Origin: Streptomyces coacervatus | Lineage (GTDB): Bacteria; Actinomycetota; Actinomycetes; Streptomycetales; Streptomycetaceae | Direction of reading: 5' to 3' | Length of the DNA: 64,000 nucleotides | Assembly: GCF_029223485.1 (NCBI RefSeq) | Contig: NZ_JARHTP010000015.1 | Coordinates: 62,001-126,000, forward strand | In this document: positions 42,288 through 49,925 of the stretch, in pieces | Layout of the letters: each line of letters starts with the position of its first letter | How positions within the stretch are numbered: the stretch's first letter is position 1 | Notes under the pieces: generated by a model | Databases searched by the model: none | Told to the model about the DNA's origin: nothing | What the model saw: only the letters and a program-made list of their open reading frames with translations | Position numbers and translations under genes: made by a program

Positions 42288-42311
42288 CACGGCTCAACGT
42301 CCGCCTCACCC
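41478..42311. mobile_element. IS5-family insertion sequence, 834 bp
   Basis: Bounded by a 13-bp perfect inverted repeat, GGTGAGGCGGACG at 41478-41490 and its complement at 42299-42311. Size and single transposase fit IS5-group elements. No convincing target duplication was found. It sits 22 nt from the MFS stop codon. Confidence 0.72.
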
Positions 42312-42333
42312 CCGCTCCCACACCTCCGCGCCC

Positions 42334-43617
42334 CTACTTCCGGTGGACCGAAGCCTTCGCCGCAGGCGGCACCCCGCCGGACGGTGCCTCCTCGACGCTG
42401 CCGAGGGAGCGCACCTGCGGCACGCACAAGGCAGCCGCAGTTGCTACGACGATCAGAGCCGCGCAGCCGGCCAGGGCGGTACCGGTGCCGACGGCCGCTG
42501 CGACGGGTCCGGCGATGAGCAGGCCGAGCGGGGCGAAGGCCAGGGAGCCGAAATAGTCGTAGGAACTGACGCGGGACAGGGCCTCTTCGGGGATCTGGCG
42601 CTGGATGGTGGTGACCCACAGGACACCGAAGATGTCGCTGGCGATGCCGGCGCCGAACATGGCAGCGGCGATCAGCCACACCGGGGCCCGGGCGCTGAGC
42701 AGGGCGATCGGCACGGCGGCCGGGAACGTGCACAACACGGCCACCAGAATGGGGCGGTTCACCCGCACCCGGGCGGCGATCCCCGCGCCGGCGACCGTGC
42801 CCAGCGACTGCGCGGCCACGATGACCGACCATGCGCGCGGCCCACCGAGGTGCTCCTGGGCCGCCAGCGGGCCCAGTACGCCGACGTTGGCATTGAGCGC
42901 GGCGATGACGACCGTGTACTGGGCGACCACAGCCCACAGCCACTGCCGGGAGGCGAACTCCCGCCAGCCCTCCCGCAGATCGGCCCACCCCGACGACTTC
43001 CGGCGTGGCAGGGCCGGCACGCGCAGCCGGGCCGTCAGCGCCGCGCTGACGACGAAGGACGCAGCGTTGAGGGCGAGCGCCCAGCCGGCGCCGACCGCGG
43101 CCACGGTCACCCCGGACAGAGCCAGGCCGAGGAGCAGAGAGCTGTTGATGCCCACCCGCAGCAGGCCGTTGGCCCGTTGCAGGCGTTTCGCCGGCACGAT
43201 CGAGGGGATCAGGCCCTCCATCGCGGGAGCGAACAGGGCTGTCGCCGTCCCGGCCAGCACCGCCAGCAGACACATGGCCGGCAGGGGGGCGTGACCGGTC
43301 AGCACCATGGCGGCCAGACCCCCGTATGCCCCGGCTCCCAGCGCATCGGCCAGGGCCATCAGCGTCGACCGTGACATCCGGTCCGCGATGACACCGCCGA
43401 TCAGGATGAACACGAGCTGCGGCAACGCCTGGCAGGCCAGCACCAGCGAGAGCCGGCCCCCGCTCGCCCCCGGCAGAGCCAGCACCGCGAACGCCAGCGC
43501 CACACGCGCAAAACCATTGCCCAGTACGGAAATGACCCGTGCGCTCAGGAGCAGCACAAACTGCCGGTTGCGCCACAGCGGCGCGTCGTCCTGGTCCTCG
43601 TGGGAAGAAATCGTCAC
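42334..43617 (-). CDS. MFS transporter (MFS_3/enterobactin-exporter-like)
   Basis: A 427-aa transporter with 12 predicted helices. The first begins FVLLLSARVISVLGNGFARVA; the loop between helices 2 and 3 reads GGVIADRMSRSTLMALAD, the signature of EntS-like MFS exporters, and the central loop contains ARLRVPALPRRKSSGW. GTG 43617 (VTISSHEDQD) was chosen; upstream in-frame sequence is Gly/Arg-rich and unlike the family. Probably an efflux pump for a small molecule; substrate not evident. The nearby VOC gene, 30 nt upstream on the same strand, may be cotranscribed. Confidence 0.85.
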   Translation of the reverse strand: MTISSHEDQDDAPLWRNRQFVLLLSARVISVLGNGFARVALAFAVLALPGASGGRLSLVLACQALPQLVFILIGGVIADRMSRSTLMALADALGAGAYGGLAAMVLTGHAPLPAMCLLAVLAGTATALFAPAMEGLIPSIVPAKRLQRANGLLRVGINSSLLLGLALSGVTVAAVGAGWALALNAASFVVSAALTARLRVPALPRRKSSGWADLREGWREFASRQWLWAVVAQYTVVIAALNANVGVLGPLAAQEHLGGPRAWSVIVAAQSLGTVAGAGIAARVRVNRPILVAVLCTFPAAVPIALLSARAPVWLIAAAMFGAGIASDIFGVLWVTTIQRQIPEEALSRVSSYDYFGSLAFAPLGLLIAGPVAAAVGTGTALAGCAALIVVATAAALCVPQVRSLGSVEEAPSGGVPPAAKASVHRK

Positions 43618-43646
43618 GGTCGGGCACCCTAAGGCCCACCGGTTGC

Positions 43647-44039
43647 TCAGGCGGCCCCGACCACCAGCTCCACCTCGAACCCGTCCGCATCCTCCAGATA
43701 CGCGGCACAGTGCTCCGGCCCACCCGCGAAGGGGTGTCGGTCCGGGAACAGCAGCTTCCACCCGTGGTCCGGGGCCGCGACAACGAAAGCGTCCAACTCG
43801 CCACGCCCGCCCGGCACATGGAACGCCAGATGGTTCAGGCCCGGCCGCATCCGATCGTGCGGCTCACCGCCCCGCAGCGCCGGGGACTGCTCCAGGACGA
43901 TGTACGTGGCCCCGTGCCGCCAGCTGCGTCCGTCCGCCCAGCTCTGGTACGGCGTGTACCCGAGGCGCTCCAACAGCCAGCCCCACGACGCTGCCGCGCG
44001 GGCGAGATCGGGCACCCACAACTCGACGTGGTGCAGCAA
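43647..44039 (-). CDS. VOC-family (glyoxalase-like) protein
   Basis: A 130-aa protein with two beta-alpha-beta-beta-beta modules. Metal-ligand candidates are His in MLHHVELWVPDLARAA and in NHLAFHVPG, and a Glu in DGFEVELVVG near the end. Relatives are glyoxalases, ring-cleavage dioxygenases or antibiotic-binding proteins. Standing next to an MFS exporter, a resistance role is possible but not shown by sequence. Confidence 0.82.
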   Translation of the reverse strand: MLHHVELWVPDLARAAASWGWLLERLGYTPYQSWADGRSWRHGATYIVLEQSPALRGGEPHDRMRPGLNHLAFHVPGGRGELDAFVVAAPDHGWKLLFPDRHPFAGGPEHCAAYLEDADGFEVELVVGAA

Positions 44040-44078
44040 CTCCCGCCTCCGTCCGGCTACTTGATCGCCGATCCTAAT

Positions 44079-44110
44079 GAAGGCCCACGCCTTCCGAGGC
44101 GCGGGCCTTC
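44079..44110 (-). terminator. Hairpin terminator
   Basis: GAAGGCCC / GGGCCTTC stem with partly paired interior, similar in sequence to the operon B terminator. Lies downstream of the Rpn-type remnant. Confidence 0.65.
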
Positions 44111-44135
44111 TTCACATCCGGAGAGCGGTCCTGGA

Positions 44136-44913
44136 TCACTCCTCCACGAACAGCTCAGCCGCGTCCGTGGCGTGCACTGCGTGTTTGGCCCAGGCCGTTT
44201 GCTGGTCCTGATCCGTGCAGGCCAGTACGGAGTCCGGTACCGGGTGGATGCCTCGCCATTCCAGGATGCGCACGACCATCTCGGCACCCGCCTGGACGCG
44301 GCCCTGTTCCCGGCCTTCTTCACGTACCTGCTCGGCCAGCGGGTGCCGCCAGAAGTACTGGATGGGGGCCATCAGGTCCCTCCACACTCCCCGACGAACA
44401 GCTCAGCCGCCTCCGTAGCGTGCACTGCCCGCTGCGCCCAGACCTCCAGCTGGTCCAGGTCCGTGCAGGCTTCCACCCGCTCGCGGACGGCGTCGGGTAC
44501 GGGGATGCTGCGCCATTCCAGGATGCGCAGAATCATCTCGACGCGGCCCTGGATACGGCCTTGCTCTTGACCTTGCTCTCGCCCCTCCTCACGCACCTGC
44601 TCCGCCAGAGGATGCCGCCAGAAGTACTGCATCGCCGTCATCAGGTCCCTCCACATCTGCTTCACCTGAGGGTCGGCCAGGCATGAGTCGACGAACTGCG
44701 CGCCAGAAGGTAGTCGCCCTCGTCGGTCTCCGCGCGTAACAGCGTGTCCACGCGCCGCTCGACCGGTTCGATCTCGGTGAGGTCGATGTTCATCCCGGCG
44801 AATTCCCGCGGCTCGGGAAAGGCGACGCCCAGCACCTGCTGCAGGGCCCGCGTCAGCAGCGCGGGGTCCTTCTGGAAGATCCGGTGCATCGCCTCGTGCA
44901 GCGAGCTGACCAT
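44136..44913 (-). pseudogene. Rpn-type PD-(D/E)XK nuclease gene, deleted and tail-duplicated
   Basis: Three pieces of one gene. The N-terminus (ATG 44913, MVSSLHEAMHRIFQKDPALL) is intact to DEGDYLLA. There it joins, between 44698 and 44701, an out-of-frame segment FVDSCLADPQVKQMWRDLM that belongs far downstream in relatives. The deletion removes roughly 150 codons including the nuclease core. The C-terminal part (YFWRHPLAEQVREEGREQG, then HATEAAELFV) occurs twice in tandem, at 44372-44665 and 44136-44387, offset 269 bp. Whether the short C-terminal ORFs are still translated is unknown. Full-length relatives are recombination-promoting nucleases. Confidence 0.75.
44139..44656. repeat. 269-bp direct tandem duplication
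   Basis: Two diverged copies of the Rpn tail, starting (minus strand) at 44656 and 44387 with (A/G)TGTGGAGGGACCTGATG. The second copy begins inside the last codons of the first. Confidence 0.75.
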
Positions 44914-44952
44914 CGGCTCTACTTCCTTTCCGATCTTTCCGGCATGATCAAG

Positions 44953-45357
44953 CTACGAGACGGCCAGGTCACACCAGACGAACTTGCCCCGGTCGCCGAA
45001 CCGCGTCGCCGGCTGCCAGCCCCAGTTGTCCGCGCAGGCCATGACCAGCCCGAGCCCCCGCCCCTCCTCCAGGTCCTCGACCTCCTCCAACCGCCGTGGC
45101 GGGTCCGGCGGTTCGGGGTCGCCGTCCCACGCCCCGATCCACACGGCACCCTCCGGGAATCGGCGGACCCGGAGGGCCGCGGACCCCTTGGTGTGGCGTA
45201 CGGCGTTGGAGGCCAGCTCCGCCGCCAACAGCTCCGCAGTGTCCGCGAAGGCGATCAGACCGTGCATGGTCAGAATCAGACGCACGGTGCGACGGCAGAC
45301 GGTGACGGCTCTGAGGTCGTTCGGGATGTAGAGGGTGTAGTCCCAGGTTTCGGGCAT
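44953..45357 (-). CDS. ATP-binding regulatory protein (HATPase_c_2, RsbW-like)
   Basis: A 134-aa GHKL-fold protein. The N box is ELLAAELASNAVRHT and the G boxes are VWIGAWDGDPEPPD and GRGLGLVMACADNWG, with the ATP-lid glycine motif GLGL. No histidine phosphorylation domain, so it is an anti-sigma-type kinase or regulator. It is divergent from the Xre regulator at 45561; together with the DUF397 gene this makes the three-component cassette (ATPase, Xre/DUF5753, DUF397) that Streptomyces carry in many copies. Confidence 0.88.
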   Translation of the reverse strand: MPETWDYTLYIPNDLRAVTVCRRTVRLILTMHGLIAFADTAELLAAELASNAVRHTKGSAALRVRRFPEGAVWIGAWDGDPEPPDPPRRLEEVEDLEEGRGLGLVMACADNWGWQPATRFGDRGKFVWCDLAVS

Positions 45358-45560
45358 GCGTCAACTCCGTTCAGAGGGAGGGGATTTCACCTGCGGTGGC
45401 ATTGCCGCAGCCGTCATGGCAGGACGGAGCGGTGCGCTTCCGCTGCGTGAGCGTCGCATCACCGACGGTAGGTCTATATCTACATGTCTTGCAAGCCGGT
45501 CGCGTAATCTGCCCCTCGAACGAGTCGCGCTCACAGGCGCGTTGGGAGCAAGGAGTAGCC

Positions 45561-46403
45561 ATGGCCCTGAGGCGCGAGCCAACAGCACGTCAGACGCGCC
45601 TGGCGGTTGAGCTGCGCAGACTGCGAGAGGCCGCGGGCCTGAACGCCCGCCAGGCAGCAGCTCTGCTGGAAGTGAGTCCCGCCCAGATCACACATATCGA
45701 GTCGGCACTCGCGGGGGTGAGCGAGAAGCGGCTTCGCCGACTCGCTTCCCACTACGCCTGCGCGGACACGGAGTTCATCGACGCCCTGGTCGCCATGGCC
45801 ACGGACCGGACGCGCGGCTGGTGGGAGGAGTACCGAGGTCTGCTACCCACGCCTTTCCTCGACCTCGCCGAACTGGAGCACCACGCCACGTTCCTACGCG
45901 AGGTGCAGTTCCTGTTCATCCCCGGCCCGCTCCAGACGGAGGAGTACGCCTGCGCGGTCTTCTCCTACCGGGTGCCCGAACTCCCGCAGGAGGAACTGGA
46001 GTTGCGCGTCCGCCACCGGATGCAGCGCAAGGTCTTCCTCGAAACCACCCCGTACGAAGCAGTCATCCACGAGGCGGCCCTGCGCATCAACGTCACCGAC
46101 CGCGCCGCCTCACGAGCCCAGCTCTCGCGCCTCATCGAACTCTCCGAAGCGGATCACATCACCCTGCAGGTCATCCCCTTCGCCCTGGAGGGCTTCGCCG
46201 GTGCCGCGAGCGCCATGGTGTACGCGGGTGGCGCCGTACCCAAGCTGGACACCGTCGTACAAGATGCGCCACACAGCACCGCCTTCATCGACTCTGAAGC
46301 CGAACTGGATGCCTTTCGAACGCTCTTCCGTAAGGTAGAGGACGTATCACTCGAACCCGAACGGTCGCGCGACCTCATCCACCGGCTGACGAAAGAGCTG
46401 TGA
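45561..46403 (+). CDS. WhiJ-like Xre regulator with DUF5753
   Basis: A 280-aa regulator. An N-terminal helix-turn-helix (LRRLREAAGLNARQAAALLE, then VSPAQITHIESALAG) is followed by the DUF5753 domain (LFIPGPLQTEEYACAVF to the C-terminus, with YEAVIHEAALRINVTD). ATG 45561 follows a good AAGGAG site. Family knowledge: WhiJ and its partners act as developmental repressors relieved by the DUF397 protein. The upstream gap has an AT-rich GGTCTATATCTAC segment that could be its operator. Confidence 0.9.
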   Translation: MALRREPTARQTRLAVELRRLREAAGLNARQAAALLEVSPAQITHIESALAGVSEKRLRRLASHYACADTEFIDALVAMATDRTRGWWEEYRGLLPTPFLDLAELEHHATFLREVQFLFIPGPLQTEEYACAVFSYRVPELPQEELELRVRHRMQRKVFLETTPYEAVIHEAALRINVTDRAASRAQLSRLIELSEADHITLQVIPFALEGFAGAASAMVYAGGAVPKLDTVVQDAPHSTAFIDSEAELDAFRTLFRKVEDVSLEPERSRDLIHRLTKEL

Positions 46404-46615
46404 GGCACCCCATGGGCACCCCCGACAACTGGCGGAAGTCGTCCTACTCGGGCCCGGGTGACGGTAACTCCTGCGTTGAAATAGCAAACAACCGCACCCG
46501 AGTGGCAATACGCGACTCCAAGACCCCGGCCGGAGCAACCCTGGCCTTCCCCACCGCAGCCTTCACCCCCTTCATCGAAGCCCTGAAGCACACACCCCCC
46601 ACAGCCACCCCCTGA
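46400..46615 (+). CDS. DUF397 small partner protein
   Basis: A 71-aa protein (67 aa if ATG 46412 is used). WRKSSYSGPGDGNSCVEIAN followed by RVAIRDSK is the DUF397 signature. GTG 46400 overlaps the regulator stop codon (GTGA), giving coupling. DUF397 proteins antagonise the linked Xre protein. The Thr/Pro-rich tail KHTPPTATP is extra. Its stop codon is one base away from the convergent bldKE stop codon, leaving no room for a terminator. Confidence 0.88.
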   Translation: MRHPMGTPDNWRKSSYSGPGDGNSCVEIANNRTRVAIRDSKTPAGATLAFPTAAFTPFIEALKHTPPTATP

Positions 46616-46616
46616 C

Positions 46617-47744
46617 TCACCCCTCAGCCGCATCCTCCTCCAGCGCCACCAACGCCGGATCCAGCACAATGTCCTCCTCCCGAGCCCCGATCGTCGGCTC
46701 CTCCGGGAAGTGGCAGGCAGTCAGGTGGCCCTCATGGTTGCCGGAGATCTGGACCAACGGCGGCTCCTCCGCCGCGCACTTGTCCTGCGCCTTCCAGCAC
46801 CGCGTGCGAAAACGGCAGCCGGACGGCGGGGAAATGGGCGACGGAACATCCCCGGCCAGCCGAATACGCTCGCGCCCACCCGACTCCTGCTCCTCGTCGA
46901 GACTCACCTCAGGCACAGCGGACAACAGCGCATGGGTATACGGATGCCGCGGACGGGCATAGATCGACGCCCGGTCCCCGACCTCGATGATCTTGCCGAG
47001 GTACATGACCGCCACACGATGCGAAAAGTGGCGTACGACGGCCAGGTCATGAGCGATGAACAGGAACGCGATGCCCAGTTCCTTCTGCACCTCCTGAAGG
47101 AGGTTCACGACCTGCGCCTGAATCGACACATCCAACGCCGACACCGGCTCGTCCGCCACGATCAGCTTCGGCTCCAGCGCCAACGCCCGTGCCACGCCAA
47201 TACGTTGACGCTGACCACCCGAGAACTCGTGCGGGAACCGGTTGAAGTGCTCAGGGTTAAGGCCCACGATCTCCAACAGCTCACGGACGCGCCCCTCCCG
47301 TCCCCCCTCCGGCTCGATCCCGTTGATCTCCATCGGGCCCGAGATGATCTTGCCGACCGTCTGGCGCGGATTCAGCGACGAGTACGGGTCCTGGAAGATC
47401 ATCTGGATCTCGGAGCGGATCGGCGCCAGCTGCTTGCGTGAAGCGTGTGTGATGTCCTTGCCCCGGTACGAGATCCTGCCCGCCGTCGGCTCCAGCAGCT
47501 TTGTGATCAGGCGGCCCGTGGTCGACTTGCCGCAGCCCGACTCCCCCACCAGGCCGAAGCTCTCGCCGACATGCACCGTCAGGTCGATGCCGTCGACCGC
47601 CTGCACCGCACCGACCGTGCGCCGGATCGGGAAGCCGCCCTTGACCGGGAAGTGCTTGGTCAGGCCGGAGACTTCCAGCAGTGTCTCCCCGGCCGGGCCG
47701 GCGTCCGCGTCCCGGGGGGCGGGGAGGACGAGGTCCTCTGTCAT
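46617..47744 (-). CDS. bldKE: Operon C: BldKE, ATPase (DppF type)
   Basis: A 375-aa ATPase, last gene of the typA-adjacent operon. Walker A GESGCGKSTTGRL, signature HEFSGGQRQRIGVAR, Walker B LIVADEPVSALDVS, C-terminal cysteines GCRFRTRCWKAQDKC. ATG 47744 follows AGGAGGAG. Compared with the operon B copy it has about 25 extra N-terminal residues and an acidic tail (ALVALEEDAAEG). The bldK name rests on gene order and position beside typA; a direct comparison with S. coelicolor proteins was not possible. Confidence 0.85.
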   Translation of the reverse strand: MTEDLVLPAPRDADAGPAGETLLEVSGLTKHFPVKGGFPIRRTVGAVQAVDGIDLTVHVGESFGLVGESGCGKSTTGRLITKLLEPTAGRISYRGKDITHASRKQLAPIRSEIQMIFQDPYSSLNPRQTVGKIISGPMEINGIEPEGGREGRVRELLEIVGLNPEHFNRFPHEFSGGQRQRIGVARALALEPKLIVADEPVSALDVSIQAQVVNLLQEVQKELGIAFLFIAHDLAVVRHFSHRVAVMYLGKIIEVGDRASIYARPRHPYTHALLSAVPEVSLDEEQESGGRERIRLAGDVPSPISPPSGCRFRTRCWKAQDKCAAEEPPLVQISGNHEGHLTACHFPEEPTIGAREEDIVLDPALVALEEDAAEG

Positions 47745-47766
47745 GACGTCTCCTCCTAGCCCGGGC

Positions 47767-48828
47767 CTAGCCCAGCCGGGGCTTGATCTCTTCGACAAAG
47801 ATGGTGTGTTTCTGCTCCGCCGTGAGGTGGCACGCGGAGGCTCGGTCGGGGGCGAGAAGCGGGCGTTCGGTGATGCAGCGAGTGCCGCCCACCCGGTCCT
47901 GGAACGTGCAGCGGGGGTGGAAGCGGCAACCGGACGGGGGGTTCAACAGAGACGGCGGGGTTCCGGGGATCGGGGCGAGCGGAGCCGACAGGTCCGAGTC
48001 CAGGCGCGGCATGGAATTCAACAAACCCCAGGTGTACGGGTGTTGAGGGGACCGCAGGACCTCCCTCGTCGTGCCCCGCTCCACCGCACCGCCCGCGTAC
48101 ATCACCATGATGTCGTCGGCCATGTCCGCGATCACGCCCAGGTCGTGCGTGATGAAGATGATCGCCGAGCCGAACTCCTGCTGCAGCGACTTCAGCAGGT
48201 CGAGGATCTGAGCCTGGACGGTCACGTCCAGTGCCGTCGTCGGTTCGTCGGCGATCAGTAGATCCGGGTCGCAGATCAGCGCCATCGCGATCATCGCGCG
48301 CTGGCGCATACCGCCGGAGAACTGGTGGGGGTAGTCCTTCGCCCGTTCCCTGGGGTTGGGGATGCCGACCTTTCCGAGCATCTCCACCGCACGCGCCCAG
48401 GCCGCCTTCTTCGAGGCCCCGGTGTGCTTCATGAACGGCTCGGCGATCTGCCGGCCCACCGTGTAGTACGGGGACAGGGCCGTCAGCGGGTCCTGGAAGA
48501 TCATGGCGGCCTTGTTGCCGCGCAGCTTCTCCAGCTCCGACTCCCGGGCGGTCGTCAACTCCTGGCCTTCCAGGAGGATTTCGCCCTCTACGGTGGTGAA
48601 CTGCGGATTGTGCAGGCCGAGGATCGTCAGGTTGGTGACGGACTTGCCGGAGCCCGACTCGCCCACGATGCCCAGCGTCCTGCCGCGCTCCAGGTCGAAG
48701 GAGAGCCCGTCGACGGCCCTCACCACGCCGTCCTCGGTCCTGAAGCTGACATGCAGGTCCCGCACCGAGAGGAAGGCGCCCGCGTCCGCCGGTACGGGAT
48801 CCCCGGCTGCCTTGGTCACAGTGGTCAC
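47767..48828 (-). CDS. bldKD: Operon C: BldKD, ATPase (DppD type)
   Basis: A 353-aa ATPase starting at GTG 48828. Walker A GESGSGKSVTNL, signature HQFSGGMRQRAMIAM, Walker B DLLIADEPTTALD, switch ITHDLGVIADMAD, and C-terminal cysteines GCRFHPRCTFQDRVGGTRC. BldK in S. coelicolor imports an extracellular oligopeptide signal needed for aerial growth. Spacing to the neighbouring genes is about 20 nt, so it is one operon. Confidence 0.86.
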   Translation of the reverse strand: MTTVTKAAGDPVPADAGAFLSVRDLHVSFRTEDGVVRAVDGLSFDLERGRTLGIVGESGSGKSVTNLTILGLHNPQFTTVEGEILLEGQELTTARESELEKLRGNKAAMIFQDPLTALSPYYTVGRQIAEPFMKHTGASKKAAWARAVEMLGKVGIPNPRERAKDYPHQFSGGMRQRAMIAMALICDPDLLIADEPTTALDVTVQAQILDLLKSLQQEFGSAIIFITHDLGVIADMADDIMVMYAGGAVERGTTREVLRSPQHPYTWGLLNSMPRLDSDLSAPLAPIPGTPPSLLNPPSGCRFHPRCTFQDRVGGTRCITERPLLAPDRASACHLTAEQKHTIFVEEIKPRLG

Positions 48829-48849
48829 GGCTTACTCCTCATACCCGGC

Positions 48850-49830
48850 CTAGGCCAGCCGCACGCGCGGGTCGATATAGGCGTACGCGGCGTCGACGAC
48901 GATGTTGCAGAGCAGGATCATGGTGGCGGAGAACAGCATCACGCCCAGCAGCAGCGGCAGGTCGCTGAAGAAGACCGACTCCACGGCGAGGCGGCCCAGG
49001 CCAGGCAGACCGAAGGTGTACTCGGTGATGATGGCGCCGCCCAGCAGCGAGCCCAGGTCGATGCCGAAGATGGTGACGATGGGGATCAGCGAACCGCGCC
49101 AGGCGTAGCGGAAGAAGACGTACCGGCGGGACATGCCCTTCGCACGGGCGGTGCGCACGTGCTCCTCCTGGAGCTGCTCGATCATCGACGAGCGCGCCAT
49201 ACGGGTGTACTGCGAAGCGAAGATCGTGGACAGGACCACCCAGGGGATGATCAGGCCGGTGAACCAACTGACCGGACCGGCCGTGAAGTCGTTGTACGCC
49301 GGCTTGTCGAAGAGGTGGCTCTGGTACACGAGGACTGCCAGGGCCAGTGGGCCCAGGAAGTAGATCTGCATCGAGCTGATCACCATCGCCCCGGCCGTGA
49401 ACGTCTTGTCGATCAGCGTGCCGCGCTTCCAGGCGGCGATCAGACCGGTGCCGAGGCCGAGGATCAGGAAGCAGACCGCCCCGCCGAGGGTGAGCGAGAG
49501 GGTGGTGGGCAGCCGGTCCATCAGGGTGCCCCAGACCTGCTCGTTGGTGTGGTACGAGTACCCGAAGCAGGGCGCGGGGCACGGGCCTTGGGTGAACTGG
49601 CTGCTGCCGAAGAGCAGGTTGTGCAGGAAGATCCCGTACTGCTCGGGGACCGACTTGTCGAGGCCGAGCACATGGTGGATGTTGGCGAGGTTGGCCGGCG
49701 TGCACTGCTTGCCGCACATCAGCAGCGCCGGGTCCCGAGGCATCCCGAAGAACAGCAGGAACGTGACGACACTCAGCAGGAAGAGGATGACGAGGGCGCC
49801 GAGCGACCGGCGGACGAGGAAGCGCAGCAT
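48850..49830 (-). CDS. bldKC: Operon C: BldKC, permease (DppB type)
   Basis: A 326-aa permease, exactly the length of the operon B protein. MLRFLVRRSLGALVILFLLS opens it; the external loop has LLMCGKQCTPANL and CPAPCFGYSYH, matching the four-cysteine pattern of the paralogue. EAA loop: TARAKGMSRRYVFFRYAWRG. It ends YAYIDPRVRLA. Preceded by a 95-nt gap with an imperfect inverted repeat. Confidence 0.87.
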   Translation of the reverse strand: MLRFLVRRSLGALVILFLLSVVTFLLFFGMPRDPALLMCGKQCTPANLANIHHVLGLDKSVPEQYGIFLHNLLFGSSQFTQGPCPAPCFGYSYHTNEQVWGTLMDRLPTTLSLTLGGAVCFLILGLGTGLIAAWKRGTLIDKTFTAGAMVISSMQIYFLGPLALAVLVYQSHLFDKPAYNDFTAGPVSWFTGLIIPWVVLSTIFASQYTRMARSSMIEQLQEEHVRTARAKGMSRRYVFFRYAWRGSLIPIVTIFGIDLGSLLGGAIITEYTFGLPGLGRLAVESVFFSDLPLLLGVMLFSATMILLCNIVVDAAYAYIDPRVRLA

Positions 49831-49865
49831 GGCAGTGGCAGCTCTCAGGCGTCAGCGGACCGGGC

Positions 49866-49912
49866 GGTGCCCGGCGCGCCCCGCGGCGAAGCGGAGGGAG
49901 GCGCCGGACACC
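49866..49912 (-). terminator. Inverted repeat between bldKB and bldKC
   Basis: 12-bp arms, GGTGCCCGGCGC at 49866-49877 and GCGCCGGACACC at 49901-49912, with one mismatch or wobble and a 23-nt loop. It occupies the same place as the UUCG hairpin of operon B. Confidence 0.55.
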
Positions 49913-49925
49913 GGTCGGGCGGGGG

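Noticed and set aside
41630..43819. 729-codon minus-strand frame running through the MFS gene into the IS
   Set aside because: Only its last 219 codons are transposase; the rest reads the MFS gene in a wrong frame.
29119..46616. tRNA gene or attachment-site repeats that would make the accessory segment an integrative element
   Set aside because: No tRNA-like sequence, integrase or matching long direct repeats at the ends were seen.
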